64,000 nt of DNA from WLMZ01 sp031410915. Lineage in GTDB: Bacteria > Actinomycetota > Acidimicrobiia > Acidimicrobiales > Ilumatobacteraceae. The notes under the pieces were generated by a model, which saw only the letters and a list, made by a program, of their open reading frames with translations, did not search any database and was not told the origin of the DNA. Where the stretch lies: NCBI GenBank assembly GCA_031410915.1, contig JANNZY010000044.1:14985-78984 (forward strand), in the 5' to 3' direction. The translations under genes and the position numbers were made by a program. Below, one piece after another: positions 8,044-16,346 of this stretch (position 1 is its first letter; every line of letters starts with the position of its first letter).

Positions 8044-8688
8044 TCAGCTGAGCTGGAAGACGCGTTGGAAGCGGCCCAAAGCGTCGTTCGGGCCGGTGAC
8101 GCGCAGGCGATCCGAGGCGATTGCCTCGCGCACGGTCAGCCGTCCCTGACGGATGTCGATCCACGTCGCTGCCGACGCGTCCAGCTCGAGGTCGGGCGTC
8201 GCATGTGCCGCGCCACCGCCGCGAACAGACGAGAGCACGAACTGCTTGCCGTCGATGCGCAGCAGGTAGCGCTCGTCGATGCCGAGCGCGGCGACCCGGT
8301 CGTAGAACGCCGAGATCGCTGCGTTGGCGGCCGTCCACGGGCGCACCGGCTCGTCCGCGCTCGGCGCTTCCAGTAGGGGCATGCCCCAGCGGGCCAGCGC
8401 GCGCAGCACGGGCACGACCGATCGGCCGCGCTCGGTGCTCGTGTACACGGTTCGCGCGGCCGGGGGCGGCAGTTCCTTGACGTCGGCCAGGCCCTGATCG
8501 ACCAGCGTTCGCAGTCGCTGGGTGAGCACCGTTGGTGCGATACCGGGCAGGTGGTCGCGCAGATCGGTGAAGCGCTGGTCGCCCATCGACAGCTCACGCA
8601 GGATGAGCAGCGTCCAACGGTCGCCGAGCACGTCGAGGGCGCGGGCGATCGGGCAGTACTGCTCGTCGTATCGAACTGTGGCGGGCAT
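8044..8688 (-). CDS. HxlR-family winged-helix regulator with SCP2-like C-terminal domain
   Basis: A 214-residue regulator. Residues 1-100 are a clear HxlR winged helix: YCPIARALDVLGDRWTLLILREL, then RFTDLRDHLPGIAPTVLTQRLRTLVDQGL, the recognition region, then a wing ending YTSTERGRSVVPVLRALARWG. The tail (about 115-214) resembles the SCP2 sterol-carrier-like domain fused to many actinobacterial HxlR proteins and may bind a hydrophobic ligand. It is transcribed divergently from the MFS exporter across 117 bases containing a dyad, so it most likely represses that exporter and releases it when a toxic substrate is sensed. That regulatory link is inference from gene order. Confidence 0.88.
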   Translation of the reverse strand: MPATVRYDEQYCPIARALDVLGDRWTLLILRELSMGDQRFTDLRDHLPGIAPTVLTQRLRTLVDQGLADVKELPPPAARTVYTSTERGRSVVPVLRALARWGMPLLEAPSADEPVRPWTAANAAISAFYDRVAALGIDERYLLRIDGKQFVLSSVRGGGAAHATPDLELDASAATWIDIRQGRLTVREAIASDRLRVTGPNDALGRFQRVFQLS

Positions 8689-8729
8689 GTCAGATTCTCC
8701 CTCTCAGCATCACATTTTTCTCACGAGGC

Positions 8730-8771
8730 TTGACTTGTTTGTTCGTAGCGATTAGTAGTTTAAGACTATCA
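8730..8771. promoter_or_regulatory. Divergent promoter and dyad between HxlR and MFS genes
   Basis: In the 117-base divergent gap, the arms TAGT (8756-8759) and ACTA (8765-8768) surround TTAAG and form a short dyad within an unusually AT-rich patch. For the exporter, TTGACT at 8730-8735 with TAGTAG 17 bases downstream is a plausible sigma-70-type promoter overlapping the dyad. For the regulator, TTGATA reads on the minus strand at 8772-8767. A dyad overlapping both promoters is the expected site for an HxlR dimer. The exact -10 elements are weak. Confidence 0.4.
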
Positions 8772-8805
8772 AACCTGATCCGTCAAGCCGCGAAGGACAT
8801 CTCAC

Positions 8806-10203
8806 ATGACCGACACGCTCGCTCCCCCGCCGAGCACCACCGCCCGCAGCCCGTGGGTGGTGCTGACCTCGACCAGCCTCGCCGTCTTCGCCGTGTTCTT
8901 GGACACGACGATCCTGTTCGTCGCGTTCCCGTCGATCAGCGCCGACTTCGCCAAGGCGCAGCCGTCGACGCTGTCGTGGGTCTTGAACGCGTACACGATC
9001 GCATTCGCCGCGCTGCTGATCCCGTTCGGCCGACTGGCGGACCGGATCGGGCGGCGGCGCACGTTCCTGGCCGCCGTGATCGTGTTCACCGTGGCATCGA
9101 TGCTGTGTGGTGTCGCACCGAACGTCGGGATCCTGATCCTGGCCCGGATCGTGCAGGCCATCGGCGCCGCAGCACTGGTCCCCGCGTCGTTGGCGCTCGT
9201 GCTGCAGACCTTCCCCCGCGAGAAGATCCCGGTCGCCGTCGCCATCTGGGGTGCCATCGGGGCCGTGGCCGGCGCTGCCGGGCCGACGCTCGGGGCGCTC
9301 GTGGTCGAGCACTTCGATTGGCGGTGGGCGTTCTTCATCAACCTGCCCGTCGGCATCGTCAGCTTCTTCCTCGGTCGGCGCGTCCTGCCCGAAGGCAAAG
9401 AGGCCAACCCGGGCCGGCTGCCCGATCCGGCCGGCGTCGCGCTGCTCGCCGGCGGACTCGCGCTCGCCGCGTACGGCATCGTGCAGACCGACGACTGGGG
9501 CTGGGGCAGTGGCCGCTTCGCGACGACCATGCTCGTCGCCGCGGGGTTGATCGCAGTGTTCGTGTGGCGCTGCTCGCGGGTGGACAACCCGTTGCTCGAC
9601 CTCGGCCTGTTCCGCGCCAACAACTTCCGTTGGGCGAACGGCGCGCTGCTCGTCTTCTCGATCGGATTCAACGCGATGTTCCTCGGCAACGTGCTGTTCC
9701 TGACGCGGGTGTGGGGCTACTCCATCATCCGCGCCGGCCTGGCCATCTCGGTCGGCCCACTGATCGTGGCTGCGACCGCGCCGTTCTTCGGCAAGCTCGC
9801 CGGGCGCATCGGGCAGCGTCGCCTGCTCCTGCCCGGTGGCCTGATGTGGGCCGCCGGCGGCGCCGTCGTGATCGCCCGTGCGTCGGCCACGCCCGACTAC
9901 CTCGGTGTCTACCTACCGGCCATCGTGTGCACCGGCTTCGGCGTCGCGCTGTGCCTGCCGCAGCTGTCGTCCGCAGCGGTGCAGGGCCTGCCGCCGGACC
10001 GCTTCGGGTCCGGATCCGCTGTCAGCCAAGCGATCCGCAACCTCGGCGCGACATTCGGTGTCGCGCTGACCGTCGCGTTAACCGCCGGCCGAGTCGGTGC
10101 CGACGATGCGCTCGACGGCTTTCATCAGGTATGGGCGCTTCTGATCGCGAGCGGTTTGCTCGTGACGCTGCTGTCCACTCGCCTGCGGCGCGCTGCTGTC
10201 TGA
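8806..10203 (+). CDS. MFS multidrug exporter, DHA2 (14-TM) type
   Basis: A 465-residue inner-membrane major-facilitator transporter, proton-coupled and probably exporting drugs or other toxic compounds. The start is fixed by GAAGGA nine bases before ATG. Family features include the first helix with FAVFLDTTILFVAFPSI (motif D1-like), VLNAYTIAFAALLIPFGRLADRIGRRRT (motif A, after helix 2), ARIVQAIGAAALVPASLAL, and IWGAIGAVAGAAGPTLGALV (motif C of antiporters) followed by FDWRWAFFINLPVG, the DHA2 hallmark. About 14 hydrophobic segments fit, though the total is a little short for the subfamily. The divergent HxlR gene is the likely regulator. Confidence 0.9.
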   Translation: MTDTLAPPPSTTARSPWVVLTSTSLAVFAVFLDTTILFVAFPSISADFAKAQPSTLSWVLNAYTIAFAALLIPFGRLADRIGRRRTFLAAVIVFTVASMLCGVAPNVGILILARIVQAIGAAALVPASLALVLQTFPREKIPVAVAIWGAIGAVAGAAGPTLGALVVEHFDWRWAFFINLPVGIVSFFLGRRVLPEGKEANPGRLPDPAGVALLAGGLALAAYGIVQTDDWGWGSGRFATTMLVAAGLIAVFVWRCSRVDNPLLDLGLFRANNFRWANGALLVFSIGFNAMFLGNVLFLTRVWGYSIIRAGLAISVGPLIVAATAPFFGKLAGRIGQRRLLLPGGLMWAAGGAVVIARASATPDYLGVYLPAIVCTGFGVALCLPQLSSAAVQGLPPDRFGSGSAVSQAIRNLGATFGVALTVALTAGRVGADDALDGFHQVWALLIASGLLVTLLSTRLRRAAV

Positions 10204-10225
10204 CGTCGCCGGCCGGCGGGTACGG

Positions 10226-10978
10226 GTGGGCGTGAACGATCTCACCCTCGCCCCGACCCACAGATCTCACGATGCCCACGGCTGGATGCGCGAGACGTGG
10301 CCGATCCACAAGCGCCAGACCATCGGGCTCGTCGGCGCATGGGTGGTTTTGTCCGCGATCTGGATCGGACTCGGCGAATTGCTCACTCACACGCTGTCCA
10401 ACAGCGGCATCACCCGCACCGACGAACGCGTCAGCCGCTGGTTCGAGGCTCGCCGCACCGACCGCGGTGACCTGTTGTCCCAGATCGGGTCGCACCTCGC
10501 CGAGACGTGGGTCAAGATCCTGGTCACTGCGATCATCTGCATCGTGATGATGCGGATGTGGCGGCGGTGGTACGAGGCTGCCGTCGTGGCGGTCACGTTG
10601 ATCCTGGAGGCGATCACGTTCGTGACGATCACGTTCGTGGTCGGCCGGCCACGCCCGACCGTCAGCCGCCTGGACACATCTCCGGTCGGGTCCAGCTTTC
10701 CCTCCGGGCACGTCGCGGCGGCGATGGCATACGGCGCGATCGCCGTCGTCGTGTTCTGGCACACCCGCAATCGCATCGCCCGAACGCTCGCCGTGCTGCT
10801 GACCGCGATCATCCCGATCATCGTCGGCGTCTCGCGGATCTACCGAGGCATGCACTACCTGAGCGACGTCGTGGCCGGCGCGCTGCTCGGTGCAGTGTGC
10901 GTGATCGTGACGTTGCGGATCATGCGGACCTCGCCCGAGACCCCGCCGCAGGCCTCGCTGGAATCAGCCGACGCGTAG
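10226..10978 (+). CDS. PAP2-family membrane phosphatase (first of three)
   Basis: A 250-residue polytopic PAP2 phosphatase, probably dephosphorylating phosphatidate-type lipids or undecaprenyl pyrophosphate at the outer face of the membrane. The three motifs are GRPRPTVSR (140-148), PSGH (159-162) and SRIYRGMHYLSD (203-214), with H210 and D214 the nucleophile/relay pair. The lysine that begins the classical first motif (K-x6-RP) is absent; a threonine occupies that region, as in the second PAP2 protein of this window. About five or six hydrophobic segments are present. The GTG start at 10226 is uncertain (GTG at 10232 also fits). It follows the exporter by 22 bases and overlaps the convergent phosphatase gene by 15. 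Confidence 0.87.
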   Translation: MGVNDLTLAPTHRSHDAHGWMRETWPIHKRQTIGLVGAWVVLSAIWIGLGELLTHTLSNSGITRTDERVSRWFEARRTDRGDLLSQIGSHLAETWVKILVTAIICIVMMRMWRRWYEAAVVAVTLILEAITFVTITFVVGRPRPTVSRLDTSPVGSSFPSGHVAAAMAYGAIAVVVFWHTRNRIARTLAVLLTAIIPIIVGVSRIYRGMHYLSDVVAGALLGAVCVIVTLRIMRTSPETPPQASLESADA

Positions 10979-12724
10979 CACCACGACGGCGACGTCGTCG
11001 TCGCGCTCGGGGATCGGCAGGATGCGTTCGATCGCTTGGCCCAGACGTTCGGCGACCTCGTCGGCGTCACCGGCGATCTTCGCGCAGGACACGATCAGTT
11101 CGGCCAGTTCGTCGTCGTCGAGGCCGTACGGCGGGCGTACGTCGTTGACCCCGTCGGTGTGCAGCACCAGCGTCGATCCGTTCACCAGGACGGTCTCGCT
11201 GACCGTGACGCGGATGTTCGCCAGCACTCCGATGAGCGTGCCCGGCTTACCCACCGTCGATGCCCACACACCCTTGTCCACCAGCACAGGAAGCGGATGC
11301 CCACCCGCGACGGACGTGTAGCGCCACGATCCGCCACGGGTCTTGTGCAGTGTCGAGTACAGCACCGTGCAGAACAGGCCGGTGCTGGCCGCGATGATGG
11401 CGTCGTTGCACCAGTTCATGACCTGGATCGGGCTCGCCCCGTGGATGGCTGCGGCGCGTATCGTGTGCCGTGCGATCGCGGTGACGGCGGCCGCTTCTGC
11501 GCCGGTGCCGCAGACGTCGCCGATGACCAGCGCCCACGTGTCGTTGCCGATCGGGAACACGTCGTAGAAGTCGCCGCCGACGTCGCTGGCCGGCCCGGCC
11601 GCCCAGTAGCGCACGGCCAGGCTGACGCCGGGGATGTCGGGCAGGTTGGCCGGAAGCAGTGCGGCCTGCAAGGTGGTCGACACCTTGCGCTGTTGCTCGG
11701 TGAGCCAGGCGTTGTCCAGCGCTTCGCCGACGCGCCCGGCGATCGCCTCGGCAAGGGCCACGTCGTCCTTGTCGTAGCGCCGCTCGGACTCCGCACTGAC
11801 GAACTGGATGCCGCCGACGACTCCCCGCTTGGTGACCAGGGGCACAGTGATGATGCTGGTCAGGTGCAGCGCAGCGACGACGGGCTGCAGCGCGTCCAGC
11901 GCGAGCTTGGTGGCCTCGCTCAGCGTCTCGGTCACGAGCGACGCGTCGAGCACCGGGAGGAACTCCGTCTGGCCGCTGCGGATCACGTGCGGCACGCCAA
12001 ATCGGCTGTTCGGATTGTAGGGCAGGTTGTCGAGCGCCGAGGCCGCCCACTCCAGGCGGCCCGCGTCGGCGTGCGACACGCGCCGTTCGTGGCCGCCGTT
12101 CGGAGGGAAGTAGTGCAGCTGGCACCAGTCGCCCAGGCGAGGCACGACTGCGGCCGTGGTGCGGGCCATCAGTTCGTGGTAGTCAGCGGACTCGATGACG
12201 ACATCGTTGAGCTTGATCAGGAACTCGAACCGCTCGCGCTGCAGGCGCTCGCGGCGAGCGTTGTGCTCAGCCTCCTCCAGGCGGCGCGCCGACTCCGCTT
12301 CGGCCACCTTCTGGTCGGTGACGTCGCTCGTGAACCCGATCGTGCCGGTGACGGTGCCGTGCTGGTCGGTGATGACTTGACCGCGGCCGCGCAGCCAGTG
12401 CGTGCTGCCGTCACCCCACACGACTCTGTGCTCGATGTCGTAGGGCTGGCGGTCGGCGACGGCGCGTTCGAGGACAGCCATCGAGGCCGCCACGTCGTCT
12501 GGATGCAGCAGCGCGACCCACGCGTCGAACGTGCCGTCGAACGAGCCCGGAGCGACGCCGAACAGCTGCTCCATCGTCGGGTCCCACTGGGTCTGGCCGG
12601 TGGCCATGTCCCATCGCCAGGTGCCGAGGCGGCCGGCTGACAGGGCGAGACGCAGTTGCTGGTCGGCGCGGAGTCCACCGTTCACCGCAGCGGCGTGGAC
12701 GTCTTCGGTCACGTGTTCCTTCAC
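10964..12724 (-). CDS. PAS-GAF-PP2C (SpoIIE-like) serine phosphatase
   Basis: A signalling phosphatase of about 586 residues. An N-terminal PAS domain (about 22-145) shows GTWRWDMATGQTQWDPTMEQLFG, LLHPDDVA and the closing GTIGFTSDVTDQKVAEAE. A GAF domain (about 180-345) contains the SIITVPLVTKRGVVGGIQFVSAE element. The C-terminal PP2C/SpoIIE domain has LAVRYWAAGPASDVGGDFYDVF, VIGDVCGTGAEAAAVTA and TLVLHTDGVND, with the metal-binding aspartates in place. Such proteins dephosphorylate anti-sigma-factor antagonists in actinobacterial stress signalling; no antagonist or anti-sigma gene is adjacent. No membrane segment is evident. GTG at 12712, preceded by AAGGA, is an attractive alternative start. 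It may be co-transcribed after the BrkB-like gene. Confidence 0.88.
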   Translation of the reverse strand: MKEHVTEDVHAAAVNGGLRADQQLRLALSAGRLGTWRWDMATGQTQWDPTMEQLFGVAPGSFDGTFDAWVALLHPDDVAASMAVLERAVADRQPYDIEHRVVWGDGSTHWLRGRGQVITDQHGTVTGTIGFTSDVTDQKVAEAESARRLEEAEHNARRERLQRERFEFLIKLNDVVIESADYHELMARTTAAVVPRLGDWCQLHYFPPNGGHERRVSHADAGRLEWAASALDNLPYNPNSRFGVPHVIRSGQTEFLPVLDASLVTETLSEATKLALDALQPVVAALHLTSIITVPLVTKRGVVGGIQFVSAESERRYDKDDVALAEAIAGRVGEALDNAWLTEQQRKVSTTLQAALLPANLPDIPGVSLAVRYWAAGPASDVGGDFYDVFPIGNDTWALVIGDVCGTGAEAAAVTAIARHTIRAAAIHGASPIQVMNWCNDAIIAASTGLFCTVLYSTLHKTRGGSWRYTSVAGGHPLPVLVDKGVWASTVGKPGTLIGVLANIRVTVSETVLVNGSTLVLHTDGVNDVRPPYGLDDDELAELIVSCAKIAGDADEVAERLGQAIERILPIPERDDDVAVVVLRVG

Positions 12725-12748
12725 CTCGGTCGGCTGTCGACCCCGAAC

Positions 12749-13723
12749 CTACCGGACGCCAACAACGTCGGCATCACCACGCTCCGGCCCGTCCGCCGCG
12801 TCGGGCTCGGATTCCTCGACCTTTTCGGTGTCCTGCGGCGCAGCTCGTCCCGAGCGAACCGCCTCCAGTTGCGCGGCGAACGCGATCCCGAGGAACAGAC
12901 CGATCGAGATCAGGTTCGACCACAGCGTGAGGGCCATCAATCCGGCCAGCGGGCCGTACGTCTCGCCGAACGTGCTCCCGAGCCGCCAGAACAGGGCCAA
13001 CCCGGCAGTCGCCAGTGTCCACGCGACCGTTGCGATCGCCGAGCCGACGACGAGCCACGACTCCGCCGGTTGACGGCGTCGCGGCGAGATCCGGAACACG
13101 ACGGCGAACACGATCGCCGCAGCAACGAAGAGCGCGAGGCCACGCACTGCGATCCACGCTGCGTCCGGGCCGGGAGCGTCGATGTCGTGCAGCAGCCCGA
13201 CCACGAAGAACCCAGCTGCGAACAGCACGAACGCGGCACCGAAAAGCGCGAGCGCTCGGCGGTACTTCTCCAGCGCGGGCCGGTCCTCCTCGATGCCATA
13301 GATGCGGTTCGCGCCACGCTCGATCTGGCCGAAGAACGTCGTGCCCGACACCACCATCGCGATCGCACCGAAGATCAGCGGAAGGATGCCGTGATCGGCG
13401 GAAGTCGTGGATCCCTGCCGGATCGCAGCGGTCAGCACGTCACCGCTCTGGCCGGGGCTGACGGCGTTGATCAACTCCGCGACGCCCTCGCGGAAGTCGC
13501 CCGAACCGAGCACTGTCGCCAGTCCGACGACCGCGATCACACCGGGCACGACCGTGAGGATTATCGCCAGCGCAAGTGAGCGCGAATGGCTGACACCATC
13601 GGCTGCACGCATTCGCCGCAGCGAGTCGGCCAGCAGGCGCGTGAACCGGGCCTCGCGCAGCACGAGGCGTGCATCGTCGCCATCGAGCTCCCACGTCTCG
13701 GGGACGAGTTGCGCGGTGCTCAT
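12749..13723 (-). CDS. YihY/BrkB-family membrane protein
   Basis: A 324-residue membrane protein of the YihY/virulence factor BrkB family, of undetermined biochemical role (the old RNase BN assignment was withdrawn). About six hydrophobic helices are visible, starting at SRSLALAIILTVVPGVIAVVGLA, and the family pattern FGAIAMVVSGTTFFGQIERGANRIYGIEEDRP is clear. The C terminus is acidic and hydrophilic (about 290-324). It lies 10 bases downstream of a PAP2 gene on the same strand and 24 bases before the PAS-GAF-PP2C gene, so the three probably form one leftward transcript. The context suggests envelope or lipid homeostasis. Confidence 0.85.
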   Translation of the reverse strand: MSTAQLVPETWELDGDDARLVLREARFTRLLADSLRRMRAADGVSHSRSLALAIILTVVPGVIAVVGLATVLGSGDFREGVAELINAVSPGQSGDVLTAAIRQGSTTSADHGILPLIFGAIAMVVSGTTFFGQIERGANRIYGIEEDRPALEKYRRALALFGAAFVLFAAGFFVVGLLHDIDAPGPDAAWIAVRGLALFVAAAIVFAVVFRISPRRRQPAESWLVVGSAIATVAWTLATAGLALFWRLGSTFGETYGPLAGLMALTLWSNLISIGLFLGIAFAAQLEAVRSGRAAPQDTEKVEESEPDAADGPERGDADVVGVR

Positions 13724-13733
13724 CGATCAGAGC

Positions 13734-14465
13734 TCATCGGATGTCTTCGGTCTGGCGCGGGAAGATGCGCACCATCGCAGACAACCACAGCGTGCCGATC
13801 ACGAGCGAGGCGAGCACGTCGGTCGGGTGGTGCATGCCGCGGTAGATGCGGCTGAACCCGATCACCAGGGGCAGCAGGATCGCGAGTGCCAGCAGCAGCC
13901 GCCGCAGCCACTCTCGCCACTGCGAGCGCACGGCCACGATGGCGACGGATCCCCACATCACCGTGGTCGCGAGCGTGTGTCCGCTCGGAAAACTGGAGGT
14001 CGGTGGAGCGGAGTCGAGGTGCGCCACATTGGGCCGGGCGCGGCTGACGAGCAGTGTGATGGTGAGGAACATGACGAGCTCGCCGAGCATGCCGATGGTC
14101 AAGATGATGAGCCCGTTGCGGCTCTTGCGGATCAAGCTGGCCACGATCACCACCATTCCGACCAGCAGCACGCTCAACGTGTCTGCGGCCTGGCTGAGCC
14201 GCATGGTGAGCGTGTTGAACAACGCGGTTCTTCGCTCGGCGAAGAATTCCGACACCGGTTGGTCGAGCGCGGTCGCGGTGCCGATCAACGTCCCGACGAG
14301 AACGGCCACACCGATCAGCACGGCCATGGTCGAGAGCACGAGCAGCGCACACCGACGACCGGGTGCGCCTGGCCCGCGAAACGCGGGTACGTCCTCGGCT
14401 GGCGGCCACGTCGAGAACCATCCCGAGTCTCGCTGGTCACGCGGGATCGACTCGACGTTGTTCAT
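13734..14465 (-). CDS. PAP2-family membrane phosphatase (second of three)
   Basis: A 243-residue polytopic PAP2 phosphatase. Motif 1 is SRARPNVAHLD (141-151), motif 2 is SSFPSGH (157-163), and motif 3 is SRIYRGMHHPTD (205-216). As in the first copy, the lysine of classical motif 1 is replaced, here within FLTITLLVSRARP. The two minus-lysine copies share the SRIYRGMH third motif, which suggests a common origin. ATG at 14465 gives the natural N terminus; an in-frame ATG at 14501 would add 12 residues. It heads a leftward group with the BrkB-like gene and is divergent from the third PAP2 gene over 91 bases. Confidence 0.85.
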   Translation of the reverse strand: MNNVESIPRDQRDSGWFSTWPPAEDVPAFRGPGAPGRRCALLVLSTMAVLIGVAVLVGTLIGTATALDQPVSEFFAERRTALFNTLTMRLSQAADTLSVLLVGMVVIVASLIRKSRNGLIILTIGMLGELVMFLTITLLVSRARPNVAHLDSAPPTSSFPSGHTLATTVMWGSVAIVAVRSQWREWLRRLLLALAILLPLVIGFSRIYRGMHHPTDVLASLVIGTLWLSAMVRIFPRQTEDIR

Positions 14466-14556
14466 GGCAGCGCACCTGTACCTCGCGACGACTCGTTTCA
14501 AACGTCGCCGCGCGCGCGATGTTTCCGGGGCCCGTACCGTGGGTAGACATCACTCC

Positions 14557-15453
14557 GTGCCGATCGTCATCGCTCTCGTCGTCGCCGTGGCAATCACCGT
14601 CGTGCTCTTCGCCGTGATGGGGCGCTTCCACGTGCATGGTGGAGATGTCGATGTCACCGGTGCCGTGGTTCGTCACTCGTGGTTGCGTCGCTTCCTTCTC
14701 GCTCGCCGCGACCCGTCGCAGGCGACGGGCCTGCTGCTGACGATCGCGGTCTCTGCGATCGCAGTCGGCATCATCGTGGTCGGCAGCCTGCTCGAGATGG
14801 TCAACACGCGTTCCGGCTTCGCGAGGTGGGACGACTCCGCAGCGCGCTTCGGTGCCCGTCACGCGACGGAAGACACCACCACGGTGCTGAAGACGGTCAC
14901 CACCCTGGGGGCGACCTGGTTCGCATTGATCGTCGTGGCCGTTGTCGGGGTCGTGCTGTTCGTCCGCTACCGGAAGATCTCGATCGTCGCATTCGTGACC
15001 ACGACGGTGGTGACGACCCTGCTCGTGAACAACGTCGTCAAGTCGCTGGTCAACCGTCAGCGTCCCGACATCGCCCGGCTCATCGGAGCGCACGGCTCGT
15101 CGTTCCCGTCCGGACACTCGGCGATGGCGGCTGCTTCGTATGCCGCGCTGGCGCTCGTGCTCGGTCGTCGCTGCCGGCGACGGACCCGCGTCGCGCTTGC
15201 CGGCGCCGCGATCGTCATCGCTGTCGCGGTCGCCGCGACACGGGTCTTGCTCGGGGTGCACTGGCTGACCGACGTGTCCGCCGGCCTGATCGTCGGCTGG
15301 AGTTGCTTCACACTGTGCGCGATCGCCTTTGGCGGACGCGTCCTGCGCTTCGGCGAGCCGGTCGAGTCGGCGCAACACACCGCCGAGGTCGTGGACGAAC
15401 TCGTCGACCCGACCGCCCATCACCCATCACGACCCGTCGGGAGCACACAGTGA
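14557..15453 (+). CDS. PAP2-family membrane phosphatase (third of three)
   Basis: A 298-residue PAP2 phosphatase and the most canonical of the three. It has K162 with RP at 169-170 (VKSLVNRQRP), SSFPSGH (181-187) and TRVLLGVHWLTD (228-239). The N terminus holds a hydrophobic helix right after the GTG start (VPIVIALVVAVAITVVLF), then a longer loop before the core helices. GTG at 14557 was chosen because the open frame upstream is antisense to the second PAP2 gene. Its stop overlaps the GTG of the lipid-kinase gene (GTGA), so a phosphatase and a kinase of lipid intermediates are translationally coupled. Confidence 0.85.
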   Translation: MPIVIALVVAVAITVVLFAVMGRFHVHGGDVDVTGAVVRHSWLRRFLLARRDPSQATGLLLTIAVSAIAVGIIVVGSLLEMVNTRSGFARWDDSAARFGARHATEDTTTVLKTVTTLGATWFALIVVAVVGVVLFVRYRKISIVAFVTTTVVTTLLVNNVVKSLVNRQRPDIARLIGAHGSSFPSGHSAMAAASYAALALVLGRRCRRRTRVALAGAAIVIAVAVAATRVLLGVHWLTDVSAGLIVGWSCFTLCAIAFGGRVLRFGEPVESAQHTAEVVDELVDPTAHHPSRPVGSTQ

Positions 15454-16346
15454 GTTCGAAGACATCCGAGATCGCAGTCATCGCGCACAACAAGAAGGTG
15501 CTCGGTGACGGTCTCGTTGCGCTGCGCGACCTCCTCACCACGAACGGGGTCGACGATCCGATCTGGCTCGAAGTCGACAAGAGCCGCAAGGTGCCGGCCC
15601 GCGTCGCGGAGGCCCGCAAGCGCGGGGCGAAGCTGATCATGTTGTGGGGCGGCGACGGCACGGTGCAACGCGGCATCGACGCGATGGTCGGCCACAAGGG
15701 CTCGCTGGCGATCCTGCCCGCCGGCACTGCGAACCTGCTCGCCACGAACCTGGGAATCCCCAAGGATCTCGAGAAGGCAGTCGCGATTGCGTTGCACGGT
15801 CGTGACCGCGTGTTGGACACGGGCAAGATCAATGGTGAGCACTTTGCTGTGATGGCCGGCACCGGGCTCGACGCGCTGATGATCCGCGATGCCGATCGCA
15901 GCTTGAAGGATCGCTTCGGTCGCGCGGCCTACGTGTGGACGGGCGCTCGCAACGTGCGCCATTCGCACGTGCGCACGAAGATCCGGATCGACGGGCACAC
16001 CTGGTTCGATGACAAGGCCGGCTGCGTGTTGATCGCCAACGTCGGCGAGATCACCGGTGGCATCACCGCGTTCGATCACGCCCGTCCCGACGACGGCTGC
16101 CTCGACGTCGCTGTCGTCACGGCGTCGGGCGCGTTGCAGTGGGCCCGCGCGCTCACCCGCACGGCGGTCGGTCACGCCGACAAATCGCCGCTCGTGCAGA
16201 TGACGACGGCGACAAAGATCGACATCACGATGAAGCACAAGATGCCCTACGAACTCGACGGCGGGGCGAGGCCCAAGACCGACTCGATCAAGGTACGAGT
16301 CGTGCCCGCTGCGGTGCGCATCCGGGTGCCAGAATCGGAGATGTGA
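15450..16346 (+). CDS. Diacylglycerol kinase-like lipid kinase
   Basis: A 298-residue member of the DAGK_cat/sphingosine-kinase/NAD-kinase-like superfamily, transferring phosphate from ATP to diacylglycerol or a similar lipid at the membrane. The nucleotide-binding motif WGGDGTVQ (66-73) and the following LAILPAGTANLLATNL (86-101) are diagnostic. C-terminal family features are GTGLDALMIRDAD, NVGEITGGITAFDHARPDDGCLDV and a MPYELDGGARPKT block. Compared with DgkB-type enzymes, the N-terminal beta strand is short (IAVIAHNKK). It starts at GTG overlapping the PAP2 stop and ends with a GTGA overlap with the ABC permease, forming one transcript of PAP2, kinase and exporter. Confidence 0.85.
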   Translation: MSSKTSEIAVIAHNKKVLGDGLVALRDLLTTNGVDDPIWLEVDKSRKVPARVAEARKRGAKLIMLWGGDGTVQRGIDAMVGHKGSLAILPAGTANLLATNLGIPKDLEKAVAIALHGRDRVLDTGKINGEHFAVMAGTGLDALMIRDADRSLKDRFGRAAYVWTGARNVRHSHVRTKIRIDGHTWFDDKAGCVLIANVGEITGGITAFDHARPDDGCLDVAVVTASGALQWARALTRTAVGHADKSPLVQMTTATKIDITMKHKMPYELDGGARPKTDSIKVRVVPAAVRIRVPESEM

